Below, in pieces: positions 1 to 12,500 of a DNA stretch of 64,000 nt. Position numbers and translations under genes: made by a program. Source of the DNA: Bactericera cockerelli (lineage: Eukaryota; Arthropoda; Insecta; Hemiptera; Triozidae); contig CM044961.1 of assembly GCA_024516035.1 (NCBI GenBank), positions 10,680,094 to 10,744,093 on the forward strand. The letters are read 5' to 3'. The notes under the pieces are model-generated. The model was not told the origin of the DNA. It saw only the letters and a program-made list of their open reading frames with translations, and ran no database searches. Numbering within the stretch: the stretch's first letter is position 1; every line of letters begins with the position of its first letter.

Positions 1-60
1 AAATACATACAGATACATACAGATGGGGTTCTTGCCTATGGCAATCTCTTCCACCCAACC
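1..60 (-). repeat. LINE 3'-end fragment (antisense)
   Basis: Carries the motif TTGCCTATGGCAATCTCTTC and CACCCAACCC. The same motif recurs at 12.95, 14.29, 36.65, 41.79 and 43.49 kb, next to A/T-rich LINE-like tails. The left part lies outside the window. Confidence 0.5.
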
Positions 61-181
61 CTTAAACGTGCCATCGATGGACGGTGGCTCAAGTGACTTT
101 TTTTTTCTTCTCTATTTCGCTGTCGATGTATGCAGGTCCTGTACACCTTTGTAGTAATACAAACATTTTATTTTATTTTAA

Positions 182-325
182 GGTGAGTGTTTCACAGCCT
201 TTTTATTTCGTAGCCATTAAACAGGAGCTACTGTAGACGCTTGTGGTCTGTGTTGTAGCTTGCCCATCCCGTAGTATGGCTCCCCTCTGATGGGCGAGAA
301 GTGACACAATACTTCCCATTTAGAG
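182..325 (-). repeat. tRNA-derived SINE family A, 3' fragment
   Basis: Reverse complement of the tail of the full-length copies at 29457 and 36122 (markers CAGGAGCTACTGTAGACG and GATGGGCGAGAAGTGACAC). The tRNA-like head is missing. Confidence 0.7.
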
Positions 326-396
326 TTCGGTCAATTAATTCAAAGGTCTCTAAAATCTGTTTAAAAAAACCTTCTTTTTAATATCATGTTCCCCAG

Positions 397-514
397 GAAC
401 TCTGTCATGTACCGAGGAGCCGCCCTCACAACCCCCAGCTATAGGCTTCGAGCCTCCTCCTGCCCGAATATCTACAGGAACTCCATCACCACTATCGCCA
501 AGGATAGCGAAACG
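397..514 (+). CDS. Monocarboxylate transporter exon (large cytoplasmic loop)
   Basis: Acceptor CCCCAG before 397, donor GTGAGT at 515. It encodes 39 residues after one split base, ending TTIAKDSET, and resembles the loop between TM6 and TM7 of arthropod SLC16 proteins. Phase 0 at the donor matches the next exon at 12496. Confidence 0.7.
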
Positions 515-3500
515 GTGAGTTTATTTTCAAGTAGTAAGTTTATTTTAAAACAGTGAGTTTATTTTCAAGTGGTAAGTTTATTTTCAAATTAAATGTTTTC
601 ATATCTGCATTAATCACTATCGTGATGTCACAATTTATACTCAAACTGGTCTTACAATTTTTTTGCTATACTTGGAACCAACAACCTCCAGGTTACAAGT
701 CAACAGCGCCTTATCGGTTTTACAATTTTTAACAATGGATTTTCACCTGTAAATAACGGATAATAATATTTCTTTCTTTTCTTTTAACAGCCATGCTATA
801 GCAGCTACTGTAGACGTTTGTGGTCTGTGTTGTAGCTTGCCCGTCCCGCAGTATACCTCCCCTCTGATGGGCTAGAAGTGACACAATACTTTCCATTGAG
901 CATTGAGGTGCTTGTTTCTTTGAGAGTTTCAATTTATTTATTTATTTGTTCGGAAAAAAATTGCTTGTAGCCGAAACTGCAAGATGAAAAGCGGAAAATC
1001 ACATTCATACATTACTTTCTTCTCTCTGCTCCAAATATTTTGATACATTATTATTACTCTTTCTTTTGGAACCAGACCAAACAAAGTACAGAGAGAGAGA
1101 AAGCTGACAGAGAAAAATAAAAACATAAAATTGGCAATGGATGATTTTTTTCCCCAGTTGAAACAGAATTTAGCAGTCCGTAATTCTGACATAGAAACAT
1201 ACATACACTCTAAATCAAAATCCCGGTAATGCCAAAATACCTTAACGCGAAAAAATTGTTCGGCCCATGGATAAATCGAAAGAAATGCGTGTAAAAAGTC
1301 CCCTCGATAAGTCGGAAAAAAATAGTTAAGCTCCATTCCCCCTATAACATTATGCAATATCCCAGGCTTATCCACATGAATTTCCGAGACAGAGGTTCTT
1401 CCACCCATTAAACGAAATAGATAACTTTGCACCCTTCCCCATACTTCACAGTATGTTTTGTTTCTTGATTTTCCTAAGAGGGGTCACAGCTCTTACAGCT
1501 CTACCATGGACAATTGAACACCGTTGAGTAGCTATGAGTCCCACCCAGAGCCGGATTAAGGCTATGCGGGGCCCTTCGCATTTCGAGGCGCGGGGCCCCA
1601 AAATTTTACCAAGTTTATTCTATAATACCATTTTTAGAACCTTGAAATTGAAGCCAAGTGCCCTGACATCGATCCAAAACCACTTTTGTAGCGCCGCAGG
1701 CAACATTTTTTCCGAATTAAAGTAGAAAATAATGTCTACTAAATATGTATTATTTAAAGAAAATGTTAAGAAAGATGTCATTAGGTAAGATGTGTAGAAA
1801 GTGGATCACCGATTTATGTAAGATACCTGAAGCGCGGGGTCCCCAAAACCGCGGGGCCCTTGGCATCTGCCAAATCTGCCATATGGTTAATCCGGTGGTG
1901 GTCCCACCCACGTACCCATGAGTCCCACCCACGCCCAAACACCTATGAGTTCCTATGCCCAGTGTCCTTCTACGTAATAAAATTACCCGATGCATTTAAT
2001 TAATTGCATATAAAAGTACGTGCTCAAATGAAAGCATTAAAAATTAAAACAATGAAATAAACGAACAATATGAAAGACTCACAAGAAGCAGAGACTTGGC
2101 ACCAGAACAATGGGATTCGCACGTTTTGACGTGAGTTGCTGAAATGAAAAATAGATGTGAACGTTTGTACATTATTTTATTTGGACTTGGGAAAAGTTTT
2201 AAAGTACAAGAATGATGTGTAGCTGAAGAGTGTCAGTTGGAGAATGGGATCGTTGGACCAGTCTGCTCAGAGGAAGACTGGCCGAAGTAACACTGGTTCA
2301 AATTCTCCAATATTATCACATTCACCCCAGCTTTCAGAAGTTGAGATCTGCGAAACGAACGGGTGCCCTCTTGTTCCGAGTTGATCTTCTGGGGTTTGGA
2401 TTGTCATCATTCTGTTGGTCGTCATAAGGAATATCATTGTTTGGAATATCGTCATTCGGAATATCATTGTTTAGAATATCGTCATTGGGAATATCATTGT
2501 TTGGAATATCGTCATTCGGAATATCATTGTTTGGAATATCGTCATTTGATTGGTTTCCAGCAGGAGCCAGATATCGAGTGGAAACCGTAGTTTCTCTCCC
2601 ATCAGGTAGTCGAACATGAGCGTACTCATTGTTGGCATCTAAAAGTTCAACCTCCTCGACCATAGAGTCATATTTGCTTCTTCGGTTTAAACTCTTCATT
2701 AGAACGGGTCCTGGTTTTGTCAGCCAAGTGGGCATTGAGCTTCCATTGAATGAACGACGCGGATGATTGAACATACGTTCATGGGAGGTTGCGTTGGTTG
2801 CTGTGCAAAGAAGAGATCGTATACAATGAAGTGAATCACCTAGCACTTCTTCCCAGTCTTCTGTCTTCGAGTTGCGTGATTTTAGAGCCAACATTATTGT
2901 CTTCCAGATGATGCCATTGTATCTTTCGCACTGTCCGTTGCCTTGAGGGTTGTAGGGTGTTGTGCGACTTGTAGCAACACCTAGTGAAGTGAGGAACGTT
3001 TTTATTTCAGAGGACATGAATGCAGTCCCCCTATCAGAATGTATATAACTTGGGGTACCAAAAAGAGTGAATAAGTTTGTCAGATTTGTGATAACAGTAT
3101 TTGAAGATACATCAGGGCATGGAAAAGCAAAAGGAAATCTTGAATATTCGTCAATAACAGTTAGTATGTATCGATTCCTTGTCTTTGAAGGTAGAGGTCC
3201 TTTGAAATCAATGCTCAATCGTTCAAATGGAGCTGAAGACTTGATGAGCTGGCCTTCATGTTTGTGATAGCGTGGTTTCAGTTCTGCACAAACTCGACAG
3301 GAATTAGTCACTTGTCTAACTTCTTCCACAGAGAATGGTAAGTTCTTAGCTCGGATCCAGTGAGTCATCCTTGTTATACCGGGGTGGCATAGATTATTGT
3401 GCAAATAAGTCAAGTCAGGTCGAGAGTTGATAGCTGCACTTATGCGGGACAGCGCGTCTGCAGGAGCATTCTCACAACCAGGACGATACACTATGTCGAA

Positions 3501-6500
3501 GTTGAAGCATGCCAGTTCGAGTCTCCATCTCATTATTTTCTCGTTCTTTATTTTGCTCTTGTGTTTTTGATTGAACATAAAAGATACGGAGCGTTGGTCA
3601 GTGATTATCTTGAAAGGTCTTCCAATGAGGTAGTGACGCCAATTCTTTAGACTCTCAACAATTGCATATGCTTCCTTTTCAATTGAAGCGTGTTGAAGTT
3701 CTGACTTGTTCAGAGTTCTCGAGAAGAAAGCGATAGGTCGTCCTTGTTGACTTAGCGTTGCAGCTATAGTAAAGTGAGACGCGTCCGTTTCAACAGAAAA
3801 AGGTACATTGTCTTGAATAGCAGCGGTTGACGCTTTCAGTATGTCACGCTTCAGATTTTCAAATGCGGATACTTCGTTATCTTGAAAAGGAAAGTTGTTC
3901 TGTAAAAGTGGCCGTACTTTCTCTGAGAAATTAGAGATCCACTTACTGTAGTAAGAGAACATGCCTAGAGCACGTTGAAGGGAAGCTTTGTCGGTTGGAA
4001 TGGGTAATTCAACAAGTGGCTTCAGACGCTCGGGGTCAGGTTTTATAGTGTTATTGGATATAGTATAACCAAGTAAACTGACAGCAGTAATGGAAAACTT
4101 GCATTTTTCCATATTAAGTGTAAGATTGTACTTCTCGGTGGCTGATAGAAATTTCTTCAGATTCTCATCATGCTCCTTCTGATCTCGTCCACAGATTGTG
4201 ACATCATCAAGATAGGGATAGGTGCCTGTGAGTTTCTCATCTTCAACGATGCGGTCTATTGTTCTCTGGAAGCTTGCTACACCATTAGTAACACCAAAAG
4301 GAACTCTAAGAAAATGATAGAGTTTTCCTGAGGCTTCAAATGCTGTGAAGTGTTTTTCCGAGTCCATGATAGGTATCTGGTGATACGCACTCTTGAGGTC
4401 AATCACACTGAACACTTGGTTTGTTGAGACTTTAGCAATGACATCTTCAATCCTCGGCAAAGGATACGCATCTAGATGTGTGAACTTATTGATGGTTTGA
4501 GAATAGTCAATTACCATACGAGGTTTATGTCTTCCATCTCGTACAACGAATGCTTGAGCGCGCCAGGATGAGTTGCTTCGTTCAATGATTCCATCTTGTA
4601 GCATGCGTTCTACTTCGGTGTGGATAAATTGTTTGTCTTCGTCTGATTGTCTCCTGCTTTTTGTAACTATAGGATAGCAATCTTGTGAAAGGTTAGAGAA
4701 TAGTGAGACAGGTTCAACGCTAGCAACAGCCAAGTTGCAAATTTTCAATGGTGGACGTGAACCGTGGAATTCTATCTCAAGTGAAGAGTGAGCTTGGAGC
4801 AAGTCATGTCCAAGTATGACGTCACAGCAGAGATTGGACATGATCAGCAAAGTAACATTCTGGTAGGTGTTGTTGAACACTTGTAATGTCACTTTACATT
4901 GTCCAGAAATGTCCGTGGACAAGGAAGAGTTAGCCATACTTATTTTACCAGAGTAAGGTAATGGTTTGATTTTACATCTGGACACTAGAACTTGGCTTAT
5001 GAAACTGAGTGTTGAACCAGTATCGACAAGAGCTTTGAGAGGTATATTGTTGACGGTGATATCAATAGTAGACTTTTGTAAACTGTTGGGTGACGCCGCA
5101 GTAACAGGAGCAGTATAACATGTCAGAGCAGCAGAAGTCTTGTTGTGTCGCGGTTTATGTGCTGATTGAGTGACTAGCTTTGACTGACAGACTTTCCCGT
5201 AATGTCCTGTCTTGGAACAAATAGAACATTGTGCCTCTTTGGCAGGACAAGACGACCGGGGATGCCACTGTTTACCACAAAAGTAACAAGTCTTGGAAGT
5301 AAAGGCCACAGTATTGTCAGTAGATTCTAAATTTTGAGATGCAGTGACATTGGGCACACAACTAGTCTGGTAACTAGACGATTGAAATTCAGCCAGCTCC
5401 ATAGCTCGGGCTTGATTGAAAGTTTCATCTAGAGTGAGAGTATTGCTCTCAAGGAGGCGCTGTCGAATGCGGTTGCTTGATAACCCGCTGATAAACGCAT
5501 CACGAACATACTCTTGTGTGTAGGTATCAGCTGTGACGGCTTCAAAATTGCACTCCTTGCTCATTTGCTTCAACACTTGTAGGTACTGGTCGACAGTTTC
5601 ACCAGAGTTCTGTAGACGCGTTGCTAAGCAATGTCGGGCATAGATGACATTCTTAGGTTTGACGTATAATGATTCGAGAGCGGCAAGGGCTGTAGCGAAC
5701 GTAGATTTGTTGTCAATGAAGGCGTAGACGTTAGGTGCAAGAAAATTTGTCAGAAGAGTCAGCTTGTCTTCACTCGTCACGTCTTTGATTTTAGCGACAA
5801 AGTTCTGGAACGTTTTCTTCCAGTGCAACCATTGCTTGTCTGCTGATGTAGAAGTAGGCTCTACAGCAAAGCGTTCGGGTTGTAGGTACTTCTCCATGTT
5901 GAAAGAATACGACAATTTTTGTACTTTAAATTGAAATAAAAATAGATGTGAACGTTTGTACATTATTTTATTTGGACTTGGGAAAAGTTTTAAAGTACAA
6001 GAATGATGTGTAGCTGAAGAGTGTCAGTTGGAGAATGGGATCGTTGGACCAGTCTGCTCAGAGGAAGACTGGCCGAAGTAACACTGGTTCAAATTCTCCA
6101 ATATTATCACAGTTGCATTATTAAGTTCGGTGGCTGCCTATTTTCGTACCTAGGCTAAATTGAATATTTCTTTTAGAATTAATATAATGTACCCAATTAC
6201 TTTTAGAATTTACATCATGTACCTAATGGCTTCTAGAATAGATTTGCATTTAGGATAGAGCTCAGTAGCTTAATTGATAGAGTGACGGACTCGTAACCTG
6301 GAGGTTGGTAGTTCGAGTCCCAATTTCAATATGTTTCAGTGGCGAAGCAATATGTTTCAGTCTGTGGGATGCAATCTAAGTTTATAATTACAGCCGTATT
6401 TTTATGAACAGAGACTTTGGTCTTCAAAATGACTCAAGCAAGGTATCAGCCAATAATATTAAAGGAAATCATGCTTTTGTTCAGACGGCGTTTTCTGTTC

Positions 6501-9500
6501 ATAAATATACCGTTTTAAGGCACGCATTCAATAACGACGCTATAGCTGGGACCCCAGTCTGGCTGGGAGACTAAAAACGGGGAGTAGACCAGCATTGGCT
6601 TGGTTATGGGGGCCCTTGTCAATTATTAGCCTCCTTGTAAAGACAGTGGTAGAACTGCTGAGTTATCCTCCACTGTGTGGCTACCATCGTTCACGATGAC
6701 GCCACCCTATGATGATGATGATGACAGCTGGGCTCGTAATGTTATTATTACCATGGTAACAGCCAATCACATGGCTGAAATCCGTTACTTTGGTAACAAT
6801 GTCCACAGCGTTCATTAATTTGGACCTAAACGAAGAGTGGAGAATGAAGCGTTGCGACACAAAATGTTGCACTCAGTGGAATCCTGGCATTAACACCCGT
6901 ATTTATGAACAGCGAATTTTGTCGGAGCACTGTCTCAAGCAAGGTATTGGCCAATAATATTTAAGGAAATCATGCTTCAGACCATGCTCAAACGGCATTT
7001 TCTGTTCATAAATACGGCTGTAAGCCTCTATAACAACAACAACATTAACAACAACAACTTTTCAATAATAGAACACAAGTTCATTGCCAATAACAGACTA
7101 GGCCCGCAATTCATCTATTCAATCCGCCGCGCCGCGCCACGCCGTCGTCGGTGACCTCTAAAATCTTTGATCATCAAAACTAGGGTCGCCAGTCTCCGTG
7201 GCGTAATGGTTGTGACTACTGCCGGTAGTCCAGAATTTCCGAGTTCGAATCCCGCTTGGAGCAGACTTTTCGACGAAAATTCTGTTCCATCTAAACACGT
7301 GAGGCTGGCATTTCCGGCCCTACCCAGGCTGAGTGATGTTAATGTGGTTAGCTGGTACGATTTCCAGCGAATGGAGGGTTAAACCCTTGTCCTGACTACT
7401 TCTAATCAGGAAGTATCTCTCTCCCTCTCTCCATTCTTACTCTCCCTTTCTCCTTCTCTCCCCCCCTGCGTATGTATTTATCTGTGAGCCTGTCTCTCTC
7501 TCTCTCTCTCTCACTATATTTTTTTCTCTCTCTATCACTCTCTCTCTCCCTCTTTTCCTTCACCCAATGTGTCTCTTTCTTACTGTGTAGAATTGTAGAT
7601 GTACATTATATTGCCCTCTCTGTGTGTGTGTCTGTCTGCCAAGATTCCTCTCTCTCTCTGTCTGTCACTCTTGCCTCTCCCTTCTTTGTGACTCTTGCCT
7701 CTCACTCTCTCTCTCCCTCTCTTCCTTCACCCACTGTGTCTCTTTCTTACTGTGTAGATGTACAAAGTATTGCCCTCTCTCCTCTCTGTGTGTGTGTCTG
7801 TCTGTCAAGATTCCTCTCTCTTTGTCTGTCAATCTCTCCCTTCTTTGTCACTCTTGCCTCTCACTCTCTCCCTTTTTCTCTCACTCTCTGTCTCTCTCAC
7901 ACTCAATGTCGAGGCCAAATATTTGGATACAGATGAGGCGATCGTCGCGACACCGACATATAGTACAAGAGGTCTAGAGAGAGAGAGAGAGAGAGACAGG
8001 GAGAGGGAGGCTGACGTATAGTAAGAGAGGTCTGTGGGTGAGAGAGATAGAGCGAGGGAGGGAGGGAGGGAGAGAGGAAAAGAGAAAGAGAAGTATTGGA
8101 ACTCGCCGAAACACTAGTTTGCACTGGTTATACTTTCTCTTGAGTGCCAGGAATTTTACAGAGGGCAATATGGGAGATACAGAGGAAAAAAGAAAAGAAA
8201 AACAAATAGGGTCAGTGAAAAAGCGAGAAAATGAGAAGAGAGTGAGAAAATGAATTAAAAAGAAAATAGTACGGGTTAGACCAAGAAGAAAATAAGAAGA
8301 AGAAAAGATAGATAAGGAGTTATAAAGATAAAGGAGACAAAAAGTAGAATCTTTATGAAATGAAAAAAGGAAATGTGTGAAGAACTCAGTGCCGGATTAA
8401 AACTGCGCGGGGCCCTTGGCATTTTCGAGGCGCGGGGCCCCAAAATTGTACTGAGTTTTTTCTAAAATACTATTTTTAGAACCTTGAAATCGAAGCCAAG
8501 TGTCCTGGGCACCAATCCATAATAGTATCCAAAACGACGTCTATAACACCGAAGGCAACATTTTTTCCTGGAGACCATCGATTCAAGAAGATCATCGATT
8601 ACTATGGAGATTTTATTGCTAGTATTGAATGCTACTTTTTTTAAAAGGTCACTGGCCAAAATAATCCCAAACTATCAAAAGGCACTTCGAAAATGCCCAA
8701 AGATTTTTTTTCTTTTAGTGGTACTAGAATTACACGTCTTGAAAAACAGTCCAAAATATCAAGATAGAAGTAAATTTGACGGCGCCGCAGGCGAAATTTT
8801 TGAATTTTTTTTTTTAGGGTGGTGCGGAAGAGAATGCCGTTGGCATTAGCACCGCCCTTGATCAAGTTTTGTTTTCTTAAAAGTTATGTGGTAAAGTACA
8901 CGGAAAATATATACAAAAAGGTATCTTGAAAAAAAAAACATTAAAAGCATCGCAGGCGACTGTAATGAAGATCATAGGTTAAGATATCAAAGCCGATCAC
9001 TGAGATAACAAATCACAAAAAAAAAAACAGAAAAAAAAGAAAAAAAAATGTATTTAACTGATGGATATGCTGTGTACTGGCAATCAGCAAAAATGCTGAC
9101 AGCATCTTTGTTATATTTTTTTATAATAAATATAACATTAGTTTCTCTCTCTCTCAGAAGAAACTTTATGGGTTTGATGGCAGAGATTACCTAAGGCGAT
9201 AATCACGTCCTTTGTTTTCTACCTATTTTCATATAAGTGGTCGATTTTAAGGTGGGCCCCGTGGTTTTTCTTTTAATATTTTGCTAAACAGGCTGTGATT
9301 TTATTTAATATTAAAATCCAGAAAAACCGAGTTAAAGGTCATTCAAAAACACTTATAATTTTGGTAAGCTGCCCGAAACGCGGGGTCCCCGAAACCGCGG
9401 GGAACTTGGAATCTACCAAATCCGCCATTGGGGTAGGTAATCCGCTAGTGTCCATGTGGTTGATCATTGTTGATTCGAGGAGTAGATAGTAATAGGGGGG

Positions 9501-12500
9501 CCCGCGCATTTCTTTCAATTTATGTAATTTGCTGTGGAGTGTGTTTTTTCCCCTTTTATTTCTTTTTCTCCTTACTCATTCTCCAAAAATACCTACTGCA
9601 AGCTTTTTCAAAATCTCATAATATCTAGTGTAAGCTGCTCAAGCGCGGGGCCCCCTAAAGCGCGGGGCCCTTATCATCTGCCAAATCCGCCATATGGGTA
9701 ATCCGGCACTGGAAGAACTGTAATAATAATAATAACTCTTTATTGACAAGAATAATATTGACAAAGGGCGTGATTATTGCCTGAGGCAATCTCTGCCATC
9801 AAACCCATACGGTTACCACTTATTTGATATCGAGAAGTAAAGTGTTACTGATATTCCATAATATATTTAAAAAAAAGAAAAAAAATGTATAAATATAGGT
9901 AGGTATATATAAAAGAGAGAATATAATATATTATATCCGAGTGAGGAAACAGAAGAAAAAAAAAAAAAAAAAAGAAGGAGGACAAGAAAATAAGGAGGAA
10001 GAAGAAAAGAAGGAAGAAGAAGAAAAGAAGGAAGAAAAAGAAAAGAAGGAGCCAGTACTCAATTTTCAAACCGATTTGAAATGTTCAATCAGTAAACGCC
10101 TAAAGGAAGACATGCGTTCACAGACCCTAACCTCATGGGGAAGTGAGTTCCACAACCTAGCACCTTGTACAGCAAATGAGCCAGAGAAGAAATTAGTCCT
10201 GTGTATTGGAATCGTAAGAAGAGCAGCATCCTCAGATCTGGTGTTATGAGAATGCTGAGACAGTGATGAAAACTTTGATGCTAAGTAAAGAGGATTTTCT
10301 GTGTTCAATACCCGCCACAATAACAAAAGAATATGAATGTCACGCCGTTCTTGCATAGTAAACCAACCCAAAGACTCACGACACAAACTGACATGATCAT
10401 ATTTGCGTAAACCAAATATGAATCTGACGCAGGCATTTTGCAATCTTTGGATTTTTTGTTTAACTTTCTGAGTAGTGTTAGTGAAAAGAACATCACTATA
10501 TTCAAGGATAGGCAAGATCAAGGCGGTGCAAAGCATTTTACGAACACCAAATGGCAGAATTCTCCTTACGGCTTTCAACGAATGGAAGGAGTAGTAGCAC
10601 TTCTTAGAAACAGCATTGATATGGGGGACCCAAGAAAGAGTAGAATCAAAGAGTATTCCAAGATTTTTAACTTGATTTGAATAAGGTATACTGACATTAT
10701 TAAAATGGAGCCTACTTAAGGAGAGAAACTGTAGGTAGAGAAATTGAGAATATAGAAGAAGGGCACAAAAAGTCACACAAAAAGAAGAAGAGAAAATCTT
10801 AGAACGAAAATAATTAAATGGAAATGTTAATGAAAGAGGCGTCAATTTTATTTACACGTAGCGCTCCCTTTAATTAAATTTCGACGGCATTGAAAATCTA
10901 AAGGTGGATGTGACAAGGACTGGATGTGTATTCGGAGGAGAAGGAGCAGTAGGAGGAAGAGAGAGAGAAAAGGGAGAGAAAGTAAAGGAAGTTCAAGATC
11001 GAGCTGGATAATTATGATGTACTTCATATTTTTTTAAATTAGGTTTTCTAGATTTCTTTTCAGCAATCTTTCTTTTGCTGTTGTTGATTTCAGCTTGGCT
11101 ACAACTGGAGGGGGAATGATGTTCTCCAGCCAACTTTATTCCAAGTTGGCTCGTCCTGAACCACATATTTTTATGTGTGATCAACCACCGTGAGGACTTG
11201 GAGTTATTCTTTATAAGCCATTAAACCTTTGGGAAACTGCGAGCTAGCCTGTCTTGTAAGGGTTGGCTAGTCTGTTCTCTATTTATAGTCCTCTAGCGAG
11301 ACATGTTTCTTTCTTTTATCAATCTTTTGTTCTCTCTCATATTTATAATCTTCACTCCTTTTTCCTCTTCAGGTATTGCTTTCAAGGTTCTTGGTCTGCT
11401 CTTTCTCTTTCAATGTTCTTTCAATTTGCCTGAACTTTTCTTACTTGTTCTTGGTATGATTTTGTCATTCACATTTATTGTGTACTTCTTTCATTTGGTT
11501 ATTAGCTATTCAATATTGTTTTTAATTATATTATTGACCATTTCTTTTCTTCTTTCCATTATTCTTTAATTTGTTTTTACCTTTCTCGTTTATTATTTAC
11601 ATCTTTCTTTCGTCCATTATACTTACATTTTCTCTTATTTTACCAATACTATTTCGCCTGTTAGGTATATCGCTTCGTGGTCTATGTCGTTTCTCACTTT
11701 CTTCAATGCTCTTTTGGTTTGTCTACAATTTTCTTGTTTATTCCTTACATCTTTCTGTTTCGTTAACTTGCTTGCCTTTAGTCTTTTTAAACTATTTACT
11801 GTCTCCTACCTTATACTTACTATTCTTGTTTTTTATCTTCCTTTTCTGCATACTTTTTCAATTTATATCGATTTCTTCCAGTCTTTATGCATGATTTTTT
11901 TTCTCTCTATGATATCTTTTGTTATTATCTTTCCTTTTTTAAGTCATGTTCAATTGTATGTCCCCTTGTTTCAGAGCTGGCTGGGAGTATGTTGTTATCT
12001 TTACTTTTTTAAGTCATGTTCAATTGTATGTCCCCTTGTTTCAGAGCTGGCTGGGAGTATGTTGGTATCTTTCCTTTTTTAAGTCATGTTCAATTGTATG
12101 TCCCCTTGTTTCAGAGCTGGCTGGGAGTATGTTGTTATCTATCCTTTTTTAAGTCATGTTCAATTGTATGTCCCCTTGTTTCAGAGCTGGCTGGGAGTAT
12201 GTTGTTATCTTTCCTTTTTTAAGTCATGTTCAATTGTATGTCCCCTTGTTTTAAAGCTGGCTGGGAGTATGTTGTTATCTTTCCTTTTTTAAGTCATGTT
12301 CGATTGTATGTCCCCTTGTTTTAGAGCTGGCTGGGAGTATGTTGATATCTTTCCTTTTTTAAGTCATGTTCAATTGTATGTCCCCTTGTTTCAGAGCTGG
12401 CTGGGAGTATGGTGTTATCTTTCCTTTTTTCAGTCATGTTCAATTGTATGTCCCATTGTTTTTTTTGTTTTTTTAATTCTGTCCCCTTGTTTCAGAGCTG

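Larger units (their letters stand above)
2140..6111 (-). mobile_element. Ty3/gypsy LTR retrotransposon, near-intact, TSD GTTGC
   Basis: LTRs at 2140-2320 and 5932-6111 begin TG and end CA on the plus strand and differ by one inserted base. The flanking 5-bp repeats GTTGC are at 2135-2139 and 6112-6116. The element is antisense to the transporter gene, inside its 12-kb intron. Near-identical LTRs and an unbroken 1187-codon Gag-Pol indicate a recent insertion. No env-like frame exists. A polypurine-rich stretch just inside the 3' LTR is weak (GGGGTGAA on the element strand). Confidence 0.97.

Noticed and set aside
10066..10845. Host gene
   Set aside because: Clear LINE reverse transcriptase C-terminus with a LINE 3' UTR and (TTA)n tail.
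11941..12495. CRISPR-like or satellite repeat array
   Set aside because: Units are head-to-tail with no spacers and contain a splice acceptor; this is a eukaryotic minisatellite.
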